Position numbers and translations under genes: made by a program. Below the pieces are notes generated by a model. That model had not been told where the DNA came from. It made no database searches and saw only the letters and a program-made list of their open reading frames with translations. DNA of 64,000 nt, from NCBI GenBank assembly GCA_028023455.1, contig JAQFVV010000001.1:26654426-26718425 (forward strand). Direction: 5' to 3'. The DNA is from Epiperipatus broadwayi. Its lineage: Eukaryota; Onychophora; Udeonychophora; Euonychophora; Peripatidae. Position 1 is the stretch's first letter, and the number at the start of each line of letters is the position of its first letter. Below, piece by piece: positions 35,632 to 47,831 of the stretch.

Positions 35632-36983
35632 TTGGGTTTCTTCATAAATTTAATTGCATGTCTCACTTCCTCATTAAAAATTCTGGGCAATTCAGAAGAT
35701 ATAATAGGTATAGGAAGCACTTGTTCTTTATTACTATATAATTCTTGATAGAAGTCTTCTACACATTTCATGATGTCATCTCTCTTTTTAGTAATAATTC
35801 CATCTTTTTTTCTTATTGCAGATATAAATTTCCTACCAATACCAAAATGTTGTTTTACACTCTTTAGACTTTTATTCTCTTCTACAGCTTTCCTTGCTAG
35901 TTCACAATTATACTTTCTTATATCATTTTCAACTCTTTTCTGGACCATTTTACAAAATTCAAGATATTCAATCTTTTTTAATGCATCAGTGTTGTATATC
36001 CTCATATTCCTTCTTTCCTTCACAAATTCTCTAGTCCTAGTAAAAATTTTATTGGTCAATTGCTGCTTTCTTCTACCAGCTACCTTTGTTGCAGTTTTTA
36101 AAAGTGTATCAGTTATTTTCCTATTAAGGACATTCAAATCTGAATCATGTTCAAAATCTACTAATATTTGAAACCGATTTGTAAGTTCTAATTTAAATTC
36201 ATTAGAATGTTTCTGATGATTAGGAATATCAACTGCAAATATTGTTTTTCTTAATAATTTTTGTCTCTCTAGTTTTGCATTAACATGTATCTTACATCTT
36301 ACTAATCGATGATCACTTCCTGTGTTAAATTTATTAAGAACATTACAATCTTGAAATACGCATTTTCTGTTAATCAAAATATAATCCAATTCTGCTGTAC
36401 CTTCATTTGGATGCTTCCATGTCCATTTCCTTTTAACATTTTTCTCAAAAAAAGAATTCATAATATAAAGTTTTTCTTTTTCTGCAAATTCCAAAAGTCT
36501 ATGTCCTCTCTCATTTCTATTACCATAACCAAAATTACCTACAGCATTTTCATCTTTCATTTGTTTACCAATTCTAGCATTAAAGTCTCCCATAGCAATT
36601 TTAAAATGTTGTACATCCATATAAAAATCTACTTCATCACTATGAGAACTTGTTGGGGCATAAACCTGAATTATCTGCATTTGGTATCTGCTATTAAGTT
36701 GTAAAACTAATCTTACCACTCTGTCTGACACACCATCAATCTCCACAGTGTTATTCTTCCATTTTTTATTTATAATGAATCCTACTCCACTTGTATTTCC
36801 AATATTTGTGCCTTTATAGTAGAGTATATGTCCACTTTTTAAATCAATTGTTTCTTCACATTTCCTTCTAACTTCACAAAGTCCAATAATGTCCCATTTA
36901 ATATAAGACAATTCTTCTTCTAACTCTTGCAATCTTCCTTCACTTGAAAGTGATCTGCAATTGTAAGTACCTAAATAAAAAGA
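35632..36983 (-). pseudogene. Inverted 5' part of an RTE-like LINE: endonuclease domain
   Basis: The minus-strand ORF of 475 codons (35601-37028) holds an APE-type endonuclease/exonuclease/phosphatase domain at about residues 15-260. TYNCRSLSS is the N-terminal block, and GLCEVRRKCEE carries the catalytic Glu. VGFIINKKW comes next, followed by GDFNARIGKQ with the D-x-N pair, TWKHPNEGTAELDYIL, and SDHRLVRCKI with the terminal S-D-H. A helical linker follows (EEVRHAIKFMKKPK) that in relatives leads straight into RT, but here it stops at about 35632. The first residues (before FYLGTYN) come from the adjacent forward segment and are not native. A short in-frame deletion occurs before GDFNARI compared with the copy at 62545-63745. 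Such proteins nick target DNA to prime LINE insertion. Confidence 0.88.
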
Positions 36984-38390
36984 AGCAGGTGAAGAAATAG
37001 AAATTTTTTTAGCAAAGTTATATACCAAATGTCTAAATGATAAAGATGTACCAGATGATTGGAAGAATGCAGTATTAATATTAATATTTAAAAAAGGTGA
37101 TAAAGAAGATATTAGAAATTACAGACCTATCAGTCTTGTATCAGTTTTATACAAAATATTTACTAAAATAATTACAACTCATCTACAGAAAACACTGGAT
37201 TTCCACCAACCAAAAGAACAAGCTGGATTTAAAAGTGGTTTTAGTACAGTAGATCATATCCAGGTATTGAGAGGAGTTATAGAAAGGACAAATGAATATG
37301 AGTTGCCATTATGCTTAGGATTTGTAGATTAAGAGAAGGCATTTGATTCTTTAAACATTTCTGCAGTAATTAAAGCATTGGATCATCAAGGTGTAGATCC
37401 AGGATATTGTCATATTTTAAAGAATATTTATAAAAATGCAACAGCAGCAATGAGATTACATAATGACAGTAGGAAAATCAACATTGAAAAGGGTGTAAGA
37501 CAGGGTGACTCCATATCTCCAAAACTTTTTACAGCAGTGCTGCAAAAAGTATTTTGTGGATTAAAATGGGAAGCTAAAGGAGTGAAAGTAAATGGAGATT
37601 ATTAAGTCATTTAGATTTTGCAGATGATGTAGTTGTTTTTGCAAATAATGCTTTAGAGTTACAGGAAATGTTGCAGGAGTTATCAGATGAAAGTAGGAAA
37701 GTAGGACTAAAGATAAATGTTAAAAAAACTAAAGTAATGTTTCATACATTTTCTCAAAATATGAAAATAAAGATTGATTATAATGAGTTAGAAGAAGTTA
37801 ACAGTTACAAATACCTTGGTCAGATTATTAATACAGATGGAAACATAATGGATGAAATTAATCATAGAATTAAACTTGTTTGGAGTGCTTTTGATAGAAA
37901 CAACTTGATACTAAAAGGAAATATACCTATGTGTTTGGAAAGGAAGGTTTTTAATAAATGTATTTTGCCAGTTCTTACTTATGAATCTGAGACTTGGACA
38001 CTTAATAGAAGAGCAATACAGAGACTTCAGACCACTCAAAGAAGTATGGGGAGATGCATGTTGGGAGTAACAAGAAGAGATCGAAAATGCAATGTATGGG
38101 TAAGAGAACAAACAGGTGTTACTGACCTCATTGAAAAAATTAAAAGTATGAAGTGGAGTTGGGCTGGACATATTGCTAAAAGAGATGATAATAGATGGAC
38201 AATTGAAATTTTAAACTGGATTCCAAGAGAGTGTAAAAGCAGAAAGGGACCACATGTGAGATGGATAGATGAAATAAGAAAGTGTGCAGGGGTGATGTGG
38301 AGAAGCTAAAGATAGGAAAAGATGGATTGAACTTGGAGAGACCTTCATCCTGCAGTGGATTGATAATGGTTGATGATGATGATGATCTGG
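36983..38390 (+). pseudogene. Forward 3' part of the same RTE-like LINE: reverse transcriptase and 3' end
   Basis: The RT begins in forward orientation with EEIEIFLAKLYTKCLND and PDDWKNAVL. FKKGDKEDIRNYRPISLVS is the RT start block, then AGFKSGFSTVDHI, and FVD-stop-EKAFDS, where a TAA interrupts the first catalytic block at about 37330. EKGVRQGDSISPKLF is next, followed by LSHLDFADDVVVFAN with the intact YxDD-type box F-A-D-D. A one-base frameshift lies near 37605, between the 75-codon ORF (37378-37605) and the 213-codon ORF (37668-38309). The thumb and C-terminal blocks YKYLGQIIN, YESETWTLN and WSWAGHIAKR follow. After a further shift near 38300 come WIELGETFILQWIDNG, a stop and a GATGAT tail. 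At least three disabling mutations make it inactive. Confidence 0.88.
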
Positions 38391-38669
38391 GTTTATTGTT
38401 TTGGATGAAATAAAAGATGAATAGCTGATTAGCTCTGTCATGATTATAATGCTCAGTACTGAAAATGCATTATCGATAATTTGGTAGTACATACGCATTT
38501 GGTGGAATTTATATATTGTAATGGTATCCACCCTATTAACAATTGATAATAATAAAGTTAACAATAAAATGAAAAATACAATATTTGCAAATTAATTTTA
38601 GTCTAGGGGAATTTAAACAACTAATGGGTGACCATGTACATGCTGGGGTGACTATGCACAATTTATTTT

Positions 38670-39365
38670 TAAAACAGGCAAAACTCTCTATACAGTAGTG
38701 CCACTTAGTGCAAGCCAGAGTTAATCAATGGATGCCAGAAGGCTTGTGCATAAAATCCCTATCTAGTGTCTATTCATCCAATATCCCCCGACCAGTTTCT
38801 AGGTTGTGGCTTTCGTCAGTGAAAAACCTTGGATCTGAGGGCACAGCACCTAGATCTTAGGATCTAATGCAACCCTCCAGCAGCCACTTTTATCTCTATT
38901 TAACTACTAAACTATGAGAATAAAATTGAAAACACAATATTTTCAAACCAAGCTCATTAGCTTATATAGTCATATAGGTCTGAACTCAGTTCAGTGCCCA
39001 TACATTTTGGGGTCTTTGGTTCTTTAATAATCATAGCCACCCCTATCCTATTAGGCAAGATTGATATTAAATCACTAAACATCACATGATCATTGTTTCT
39101 TATGCTTGCTCATAATTTATTAAAACAGGCAAAACTCTCCATACAGTAATGCTACTCAGTTTAATAACAGTTACGAGCAAGCATAAGAAACTAGTCTGGG
39201 GATATTGGATGAGTAGGCACTAGATATGGATTTTATGCACAAGTCTTCTGGCCTCCATTGATTACTCTGGCTTGCACTGAGTGGCACTACTGTATGGAGA
39301 GTTTTGCCTGTTTTAATAATGGTTATGAGCAAGCATAAGAAATTGTGATCATGTAATGTTTAGTG
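38670..39365. repeat. Foldback repeat family F, rearranged copy
   Basis: The left arm starts TAAAACAGGCAAAACTCTC at 38670 and runs through TGGATGCCAGAAGGCTTG, TAAAATCCCTATCTAGTG, AATATCCCCCGACCAG and TCTGAGGGCACAGCACCTAG. A middle segment with CTGAACTCAGTTCAG follows at 38980. The right arm (39191-39315) is the complement of the outer left arm only. Between them, 39071-39160 is an inverted copy of the element's right boundary and flank (39270-39365), so this copy has been rearranged. No ORF. Confidence 0.75.
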
Positions 39366-39944
39366 GTTTAATTTATTTCTAATTGGCAAAACTATAATAG
39401 TCACAAGTAGCCATCAAATTGAACATATATAAAAAAATAATTTCTATGCAGATTCAATTATATTTCCTAATCTGTTAACCCCCTCTCATTCAATTGACTT
39501 GGACTTCAAATGAGAAATGACAAACAACATAATTATTAACAACAACAATAACTTTAATTAACAAATAGTTATATAGTAATAAGAAAAATGTATCTATATA
39601 TTTGCACTTAAAATTTTTATGACGGACATTTTTACAACGGACATGTATGAGAGGGAAATCTTTGAGGTTTTATACTAATTCATTAGGAAAATCTAATAGA
39701 AAGTTCAGTTAACTACCTTGATATCTTTGTAAGCTCACATATATTTCTGTCTTTGTAAATGTGGAGATATGGCCATTAAAATCATTAATTTTAAACATCT
39801 GCTATCAATATTAACATTTTAACTTCTTTTAATTCATTCCATTGCAATTTTCCTATGAGCATCGATATAAATAGATTCACGGATTAATTTTTAAGCATTT
39901 TATATTTATAACCAACCATAAGTTGTGCGTGTGTTAGTTAAGCT
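39366..39944. other. AT-rich spacer
   Basis: No feature recognised. Confidence 0.4.
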
Positions 39945-40185
39945 ATCAAGTGTTTAGTTAATTATTTCTCGAGACTCTTGCTCCACCCTTTGCTACTGTC
40001 GGCACACAAATTAAGAGATTCTGAGTGTGACCTCATATATGTCATTCATATGATAGTCAGTCAGGGAGTGTTGGTAAAGGAGCTGAGGTGCAATTGGATT
40101 TGAGGTCTCAAACCCTCATCTAGATCAGCCTTGGTATAATTTGTCAAAACTCTGGATTTTGTTGCGTGAATGTACAAATGTGACT
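39945..40185 (-). repeat. Dispersed repeat, copy 2
   Basis: The reverse complement matches 4830-5045: TTGTACATTCACGCAACAAA at the 40180 end, TGAATGACATATATGAG and GGGTGGAGCAAGAG at the 39980 end. It is one of two diverged copies in opposite orientation. Copies this far apart with no shared flanks indicate an interspersed element. Confidence 0.6.
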
Positions 40186-40769
40186 GTTACAATAGCTTCT
40201 TTTCTCCATTACTCAGCTAAAAAATTTATTTCATCTGCCAGACTTATATGTGATTTTTTTCTCTCACATTCTTTTGAAATCCAGTTTAAAACTTTAATTA
40301 TTTATCCACTATTATTATTTTTAGCATTATGTCCAATCCAATTCCATTTCAGTCTCCCACTCCTTTCAATAATGTCTAATACTTTTTATTCTCTCATCAT
40401 CCATGTATTTTACTTTTGATCCCTTTCTAATATTCCTAATTTAATCTCTCTATACTTTACTGAGTAATCTGAAGTCTCTGTAATTGTAGGTCTAGATCCA
40501 TAAATAAGAATTATTAAAATACATCTATTAAAAATATTCTCTTCTCAAATAAATAGGTATATTTATTTTTTATATTAAGTTATTTCTATTCAAGTTTAAT
40601 TCTATTATTAATATATCAACAATATCGTTTTTAAACATATACATGTCTATGAATAGGCACTTCTATCCAGAGCTTAAATGTCATTAGCCTTTTGATTATT
40701 TGATCAAACTGTACAAATAAATTAGTCTAAGACTTATATAAAAAGTAAATAAAGGTATGTAATGTGATG
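40186..40769. other. Pyrimidine-rich plus strand, possible LINE 3' remnant on the minus strand
   Basis: The plus strand is T+C-rich like the CR1-like LINE that follows, and minus-strand frames show short K/E-rich stretches (for example SDYSVKYREIKLGILERD near 40420-40475). This could be the tail of another LINE copy, but no diagnostic motif survives. Confidence 0.3.
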
Positions 40770-42272
40770 TATTATGGCTTCTTTCTCGGAATCAGGAATC
40801 TCTCAGCCACTATGCCCAGAGAAACCTGTTAGCCACTTTCCCTTCTCTTTCCATTCTCCAAGTTTTTCCTATATTCTTCTCTATCCTGCTCCCATTTCCA
40901 CAACATTATCTTTTTCCACTCTATGGTCTTTATATCTAAATCACTCTTTTTTTCCAAACCCAGCATAAAAATCAAGAACCCACTTTCTGTATAATCACTT
41001 TGTTTATATTTATTCTCCCACAACATTGTGCACCCTTTCTGCTTGCAAGCATTTACATTCAATTAACAGACCTAATATTTTCTATGCCTTCCTTACATAA
41101 CTTGCAGACTAAATCACCCACATTTCTCCATTTATGTGTATATTCCCTTGTTGCTAATGATCCTGTTCGAGCTTAAATTAAACAGTAAACTACTTTCCTT
41201 GCTATTATCATAAATTAACTCACACCCAATATTCTGTTTACTTCTATATATATTTAAACTCTTTTTACTCTCCATACTAGTTCTCCATCTCTCCAACTCC
41301 CTATTTTTTATTAATGCATCTATTCTTCTATCCCATTCCTTGCCACTATAACACTCAACAATTCTCCTAACACAATCATCCCACCTTTTGTATAAGTATA
41401 CTAACATAAATTCTTTATCCAAATCTTCTGCATACCGTACTACCTTTCTCACCCATCTTGTTGCCTGTCCTTTGCTCATAACCCAATTAAATACCATTTT
41501 GGCTATTCTCTTATTATCCATAAATTGTAATCTACCGAACATTTTCAATTTACTTTTTGCATCTCTCATACAAAAACTTAACCATCTCATTTCTCCTTGA
41601 ATTGCCTCCTTTTTCATCCACACATCTGCATCAAATGCATATTTTTCTACTTCTCTTTGTACTTTTTCTAAGTAATCTAACACATCTTTACTAACACATA
41701 ACACATCATTACCATAAGTTAACCCTGCTACTACCACTCCCTTCTATACAATCTAGCTACATCATTTTTATTACATGAAAACATTGTTAACTTCTTTATC
41801 AGTCCATTTCTTTTCTTTGCTTCATTTATCAATTTTTTTCTCCCATTCATCCAAGCAATTTCTCTGATTACTTAAAACAATTTCAAAATAGTTATACCTA
41901 TTCACCACATTTACCTTTATATTCCCCAGTAAAAATCCTTTCTCTTTTCCCAACATTTATCATCATTACTTTTGATTTTACTTCACTAAATTTAATCCCC
42001 ATTTCTTTACCTATCCTTGCACATGTCATCAACACAACTTCCATATCTTCCCTACTGTCTGTGCACAAGAACATAGAAAATAAAAGACCTGATAATATAT
42101 ACATTCCCTTGCCATCTATTAATGGTATCTCTACCATTCTTCCTAATATTTCTATTGCTCTCTTCATTTCTCTCAAATATAACAAAAATAAAATAGGTGA
42201 CATAGGGCATCCGTGCCTTAGTCCCACCCCAATTTTATCTCTAAACTGATTCTATATTTCCTAACTGATACT
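40770..42272 (-). pseudogene. CR1/L2-like LINE ORF2, 3' half: RT palm, thumb and C-terminal region
   Basis: After the 42283-44858 insertion the RT continues with QFRDKIGVGLRHGCPMSP (the Q-G-C-P-x-S-P block with Gln changed to His). The position of the YxDD box is degraded (a region around LLFSMFLCTDSRED), so catalysis is lost. A stretch MGIKFSEVKSKVMMINV follows, typical of the palm. The thumb and C-terminal part (ORF 41132-41737) contains LDYLEKVQREVEKYAF and GEMRWLSF. A C-K-L-C pair near 41095 may be the last zinc knuckle. The element's 3' end is probably near 40770, where AAAGAAGCCATAATAC occurs on the minus strand. Stops and frameshifts split the ORF at 41740-41900 and around 41070. Confidence 0.8.
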
Positions 42273-42282
42273 ATATTGTAAT

Positions 42283-44858
42283 GGTCAGAAAATGTGTGAC
42301 TCGTAAATATAGTGCAGAATTCGACCACCATACAGAACAGCATCACCATCGAGTAGCGAAGCCACCTGTGGTACTGAGTTCGAACATAGTTTATCGGTTC
42401 CACGAAACAACGCATCTGATGCGACATTAGTAAATATTTCCTTAGGCACGGTGGTCAGGGATATGCAAGAGACTCATGATTTTATTCTCGAGTTAGCCAA
42501 TAATCAAACTAATATTAATTAAACATTCATATTTACATAATCGAGGAAATATTATATAGAATGGGTATCGAATAAATGAAACGTAATGCAGACATATAGT
42601 TTAAAATTATTTATTAACACCTTGTAAGAAGACAATCATTTACTAATAATATTTTGTGGATTTAAAGCTTCAGTAGCGGGATTTGCGACATGATTATATT
42701 TTAAAGAATACATTTATTTATTTAGACATTATTTTATATTGAGGATTTCAGTAGCGGTATTTCCGATACTGAAATGTTTACAAAAGGAATTCACTTATTT
42801 GAAGGCGTAATCTAGCTACCTAAAATTCTCGAGTAAGTATTTCTAATGCATGCCTGGAGGGATTTATACCTTTGCAATGCAAGAGTCTAAAGTATGGGTT
42901 ATAAGAGTAATGGGCAGACATATATTTATTTAATTAAAATATTTATTTATAACTAAGGGCAAACATTTATTTGAGAGTGGTTTATGAAGATAATGCAGAG
43001 GCGGAGTGATATATAGAATAATAAACTAAGTAAAGGAACACGTGGTACGCTTTAGAAAGGCGATATGGAATGGCAGTATATCGAAACTGCAATGCAGTGA
43101 ATGAGTTTATAAGAATGTCGGGCTGGTCTCTGCCATCGGCCCGACGAAGTAAGGTGTCACATAAGCCTAACCAGGGACAAGCGGTCCGTGTCGCAGTTTT
43201 GCCGGCTGGCTGCATGACATTGTCAAGTCCTACGGGAGCACCCATTATGCCCACTTGTGTAGGACGACTGGGGTTAAGTTCAACCCTGAAGAATCTGGAA
43301 ATTTCACGGCGGAATGGGTCATCGCGTCTCTAAAATGTAACACATGTATAATGTACAAACGATTAGGATGAGATTTAAATAGATTTCTAATTCGGCCCTA
43401 CATTATCAACATTTACTAAAGAACGTTGGTGACTCTCAAAGAAATGTAATTTTCTGGAATTATTCATGATGATTTAATAAATACAAAACAGATATAAATT
43501 GGGAATTATTGTAACTAATAAGTCAGCCATTTGCGAAGTAGTAGACCCCTGCATTACAATAAATGATGCCATTGAATGCGTGTCGATTTATATGGAAGTT
43601 AAGTTATTTAGGAAAATACATATTAATGAAAATGTGACACGCATTCACGCATTCACTGTTTCAAGCGATCATAGATTTAAACTTTGAAAATTGAGACAAT
43701 TATGAGCAGGCAATAATTAAATAATAACTATAGATAAAATGTAGATTTGAGAAATACGCACCCAAGAAAGATAGAGTGAGGTAAGCTAGATTATTAGAGA
43801 AATTTACACATTAAATTAATTATTCAATTTTAGTTATACAAATGATAGTTTTTACATTTTATAATTTAGATAAGTATTATGAAGAAGAGCTATAGCATAT
43901 TATTAGAGTACTCTAGAGTTTGAACAGAGACAGGTACCTGTTTTATAAGAAGTTTTCCAAGTCCATTGGTTAAGTAGCAAATAGTTCATGAGTGGCAATT
44001 CTTTCTTGTATTTAGACGTTTCATTTTACTTTCACAGCAGCAGCAGCTTTCTCATTTATTTCAGGCAGCAGATCTTCATGGTTAATTTATGACAGGCAAT
44101 GGAAAGTTCAGCATCCGATAGGCCATCTCCCGATGGAGAATAATCTAGGTGCTTTACTCGGTCATACCTTGGCAGGAACAAATTATTTTATTATTTTTTT
44201 GGAGACTCTCAGTGATCGAGAGCAAAGCTAAAGTTTAAGTGAATGTCTCCAGCAAGTCTAAGATGGCCTCTATTCTTATCTTGATCTCTCACATTTTTTG
44301 TTAAGATATTTTAGGTTCTACTTAATCTGCCCTGAGGATAATCAATGCATTTTGTTGGTTTTTAATTAAAGAAAGCTGCCGTTCTATTGTTTACATTTTA
44401 CATTTACTAATTATACTTTGGGGAATTTTTCTTTAATTAATCTAATATCTATCACTGACCGATGCTTTTCAATTTCAAAGACAAAAAGGGAACATAAGAT
44501 TATTTTAACTTTTAATTAAATATTACATCAGATTTTTTTAGAATTATTATTAAATGAAATTTAAACAAAGCAATAAATACGAACTTTATAATCCAAAATA
44601 AATGATTAAAATTATACAAAATTATATAACTAAAAGAAATCTAAATTATATTATTTTATCCCTATTTATTGCGTTTAATTTGAGATCGAAATGTGTGCGT
44701 GTTTATGCTGAATTCTACATATATTTATACATTTTTAATATTGTTACACACACAATTCGATATCAAAAAGTTTAAATTTGGGAGAGATAGACCGGTCAGT
44801 GAGAGACGACAGAAAAAGGTGAAACTTAAGATTCGAATACGAATCTTACTGTTTCAAC
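42283..44858. mobile_element. 2.6-kb insertion in the LINE RT, probable DNA transposon with 9-10 bp target duplication
   Basis: ATATTGTAAT (42273-42282) and ATATAGTAAT (44859-44868) flank the segment and differ at one base. Removing the segment and one copy joins the minus-strand RT in frame, from LYENNYY to IVSVRKYR and on to the GLRHGCPMSP block, so the borders are supported by the host ORF. The length of the duplication recalls Mutator-like elements. The ends (GGTCAGAAAATGTGTGACTC on the left, complement of GTTGAAACAGTAAGATTCG on the right) are at best weak inverted repeats. No transposase is recognisable. A GC-rich ORF lies at 42982-43340. Confidence 0.6.
42982..43340 (-). CDS. GC-rich open frame inside the 2.6-kb insertion, unidentified
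   Basis: The stretch 43075-43340 is far richer in G+C and CpG than anything else in the window. On the minus strand an open frame continues upstream of its first Met (43254) to a TTTTAG at about 43337 that could serve as a splice acceptor (CATTTTAG|AGACGCGATG). The frame reads DPFRREISRFFRVELNPSRP, then VGIMGAPVGLDNVMQPAGK and TACPWLGLCDTLLRRADGRD, with ordinary protein-like composition; the C-terminal third becomes AT-driven. The plus strand is also open for 87 codons (43070-43333), so strand is uncertain. No family is recognised. It may be a captured host exon, part of a transposon gene, or simply GC-rich noncoding DNA. Confidence 0.3.
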
Positions 44859-44868
44859 ATATAGTAAT

Positions 44869-46100
44869 TATTTTCATATAATCTCTTAATAATATTTACT
44901 AAAGCTCCATTCATTCCAAAATTTACTAAACTTACTCATAATCTATTTCTATTTACTCTATCATATGCCTTCTCTTTATATATAAAAACTATATATAACT
45001 GTCTACCTATATTCCTATTCATATCTATAAGTTGTGTGACTGCAAATAAACTATCTACTAAATGCCTATTTGACTGAAAACATTCTTGTTATTCTCCCAC
45101 TCTCCTATTTTCATCCATCCATTTTGCCACCCAATCACTATCTCCTATATGCCTATCTGACTAAAAACCTTCTTGCATTTCTCCCAGTCTCTTATTTTCA
45201 TCCATTCATTTTGCCACCCAGTCACCATATATGCAAAAACTTTATATAACACTTATGTTACCGTTATTGGTCTATAATTGTTTAACTTTCTATAATTCTT
45301 TAATTATATAGTAGCCTTACTCTTATATTACTCAACTATCTAGAAAATCTCTCTTCTGTGCCATCTTATTAAAAGATTTAATTTTGTCCTCTTTCCTAAA
45401 TTCATCACCATCTCTGCTGCTCATCCATCTAAACCTCTTGTCTTTCCACTTTTCAATTTCTTTCCTGCTCAGTCAATTCATTTTCTGTAAACTTAATATT
45501 TTCACTACTACATGCTTTTATGTTTGTTATTACTCTGTCTGTCCTTCACATCTAACGACTTTTCTATATCCATTACATACTTAAGATTATCTCTAATTCT
45601 TCTGTAGAGCTACACTCTTTTTCCTCATCATCTAGTAATACTATTTCTCACTTCCCTACATTTGTTCTTTTAATATATTTACAAAAATTTTTACTCCTAA
45701 CTCTTCCACTTTTATTAATATCATCCAATAATTTACTATTTAATTTCATTCTTTTCTATAATTATCTATTTAACCAACTTCTTTTTTTAAAAAATATTTT
45801 TCCATTTAATATTAACATCTTTTTCACTTTCTTGGTTTTTAATAGCACATTTATATTCTCTACATACTTTCCCCCTCTCTTTTACACTTTTAATAATTCT
45901 CACTTTTCTATTACGTTTATTCTTCTGAATATTCTCATCTAAAACCCTATTTGCCACTTTTTCTACTTCATCACACCAGTCCTTATATTCACCCCGAACA
46001 AACTCTTTCATGAATTCTTCTAATTTTATATTTTTCTAACATATTCTTATAATTCATTCTCCATCCACATCTTTCACTATCCTTTCTACTTTTATTATTT
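44869..46100 (-). pseudogene. CR1/L2-like LINE ORF2, linker and first half of RT
   Basis: The minus strand carries the EN-RT linker with a basic stretch (ORF 45787-46011, NKRNRKVRIIKSVKERGK). The RT fingers follow, with CFQSNRHLVDSLFAV (normally G-F-R-x-x-R-S-x-x-D-x-I-F) and KEKAYDRVNRNRL, the first catalytic Asp block, near 44960-44985. VNFGMNGALVNIIKRLYEN then runs into the insertion at 44858. A local tandem duplication of about 90 bp at 45048-45225 repeats the block with the complement of CATCCATTTTGCCACCCA. Multiple stops are present. Confidence 0.8.
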
Positions 46101-46810
46101 TATATCACATTACTAATCATTTCTATTATAAAAAAATTATGATCACTATTACATATTCTCTCTTCATTATCAAACACTTAAATTTTCTGTACTTTATTCA
46201 TTCCCTCTTCCTCTACTAATACATAGACTATAGTGTGAAATATATTATTTCTAGACTGTGTGTATTGTTCTTCATAAATATTTGAAAAACTTCTAATGCT
46301 CAAATTCACTCTCCGAGAAAATTTTTTCAAAAGCTGCCCATTCTTGTTATCCCCATCATCAATTTCTTCAATATACCCATTCATATCCCCTATAACCATG
46401 ATTGTCTTCCCCTATTTTTAAAAAACTCTGTAATACTTAACTAGGCATTCATGTATGGTAATGTTCTACTCCATTATAGTTTGACTACCTTCAGTTGTCA
46501 TATACCCTAGCCACCATCCATTCTTGTCTTCCTAACCTTACCTCAAACCACAAATGTTCTTGACACTTAACAGCATTTAAATATTTTTTTTGATATAATT
46601 CCTACACCACCATTCTTTTTTTCTTTTTCTTTTCCATTTATACCCTGCCATACCAAGTCTTCGAGTATACTTCTTTTCTTATATTTCCACTACTGCTAAT
46701 ATCTCAAGCTTTTCATTTTTAACTGTTTTGTTTAATTCAAGTCACTTTTCTGATCTCCTACCACCTTGCATATTCAAATATTCAATTTTAACAATTTCTC
46801 CTTTCCTTAT
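46101..46810 (-). pseudogene. CR1/L2-like LINE ORF2, endonuclease domain
   Basis: The first block is LNMQGGRRSEK near 46790, corresponding to the usual N-terminal L-N-x-x-G. ILAVVEI, with the Glu of the catalytic T/V-E block, GYKWKRKRKNGGVGII and VIGDMNGYIEEIDD (the catalytic D-x-N pair, in the 73-codon ORF 46178-46399) follow. CNSDHNFF is the terminal S-D-H. Order and spacing match APE-type endonucleases of non-LTR retrotransposons. Frameshifts and stops disrupt it throughout. It lies directly 3' of ORF1 on the minus strand. Confidence 0.8.
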
Positions 46811-46939
46811 TAACTTTTTATAAATTATTTTGACTCTTTCTTCTCTATTAAATTTGTAATTAGTTTGTTTATCATTAATTTAACAGATCCATTCTCTCTC
46901 CATATCTGCATTTATATCTAAATCAGCTACCCTTTCTTT

Positions 46940-47831
46940 CTTTCTAAATCTCATCCATTCTTTTTCTTTTTGATAATACTGTAATTTAAAAACCTAGCTC
47001 TCTTTACAAGTTTCCCAAACTATAATATTTTTTTATAAATCAAACCATTTAATGCTTCACTTCCTTGTTTTGCTAAATGCAATCCATCTTTACTATATAG
47101 CTCCCTCTTACTAATAAAAAAATCCCACACATCCACAACATAACATTATTTCTCTCGTATAATTTTTCAATCTTTCATTTATAAAACATGTACCTATTGT
47201 CAAATATTGGTAGTAATCTAACTATTCCTACTCTTCCTTTAATCTTATTCAAATTACTAATAAATTCTTTGTACTCATCCATTACTCTCTCCGATGGCTC
47301 TGACAAATTATTTATACCTACCTGAACATAAACATCTCTACTCCTTTGTTTCTTTATCTTAACTGTAACATCCCTAATTCTAGCTCAAGACAAACATATT
47401 CTTACATAGCAATTTCTATTTTTCCTTGCAATTACATCTCCACATCCCCTAATTAAAGAATCTCTTATCAATACTGTCTCATAGTTTACTTTCCCTACTT
47501 CATCTGTAACATTCTCTTCCATCTTCTGGACTTCCTTATTTAGTTCTTCCTTATCGTTTCTATTCATTAATTCCTTAATCTGCTTACACTTCATCTCTAA
47601 CAATTTTAATTTTACTTCTGCATCCTTTACCTCTTCCTCTATCTTACCTATTCTTTGGCTAACTATATCCATTGCACTACTTATTTTGTTATCCATATCT
47701 AGTCACTCAATAAATACATATTCTATTCTATCTTCCATAACTACATTTTCCTCCATTTTTCCTGACTTTTTCTTTAAACTATCTACACGTAGACACCATT
47801 TCTTTTACCTCTTTTATCACATTTATACATG
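46940..47831 (-). pseudogene. CR1/L2-like LINE ORF1, coiled coil plus SGNH esterase-like domain
   Basis: The 103-codon ORF 47385-47696 opens with a heptad-rich, K/E-rich coiled coil (RIGKIEEEVKDAEVKLKLL...) followed by VLIRDSLIRGCGDVIARK. This matches the first block of SGNH hydrolases (G-D-S-x-x-R) with Gly changed to Arg. After a stop the frame goes on with DVYVQVGINNLSEPSE (the G-x-N-D/N block) and ends with SKDGLHLAKQGSEAL near 47060-47105 (the D-x-x-H block). Esterase domains of this kind are known in ORF1 proteins of CR1- and L2-type LINEs, where they are thought to aid RNA or membrane binding. Catalytic Ser is retained but the domain is broken by stops. Confidence 0.75.

Noticed and set aside
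35770-36704. Plus-strand ORFs of 131-133 codons
   Set aside because: Antisense shadows of the minus-strand endonuclease ORF; the equivalent shadows at 62521-63339 confirm this.
38366-38390. GATGAT run as an independent microsatellite
   Set aside because: It is the ordinary 3' tail of the RTE-like LINE; a related tail follows the fragment at 1-158.
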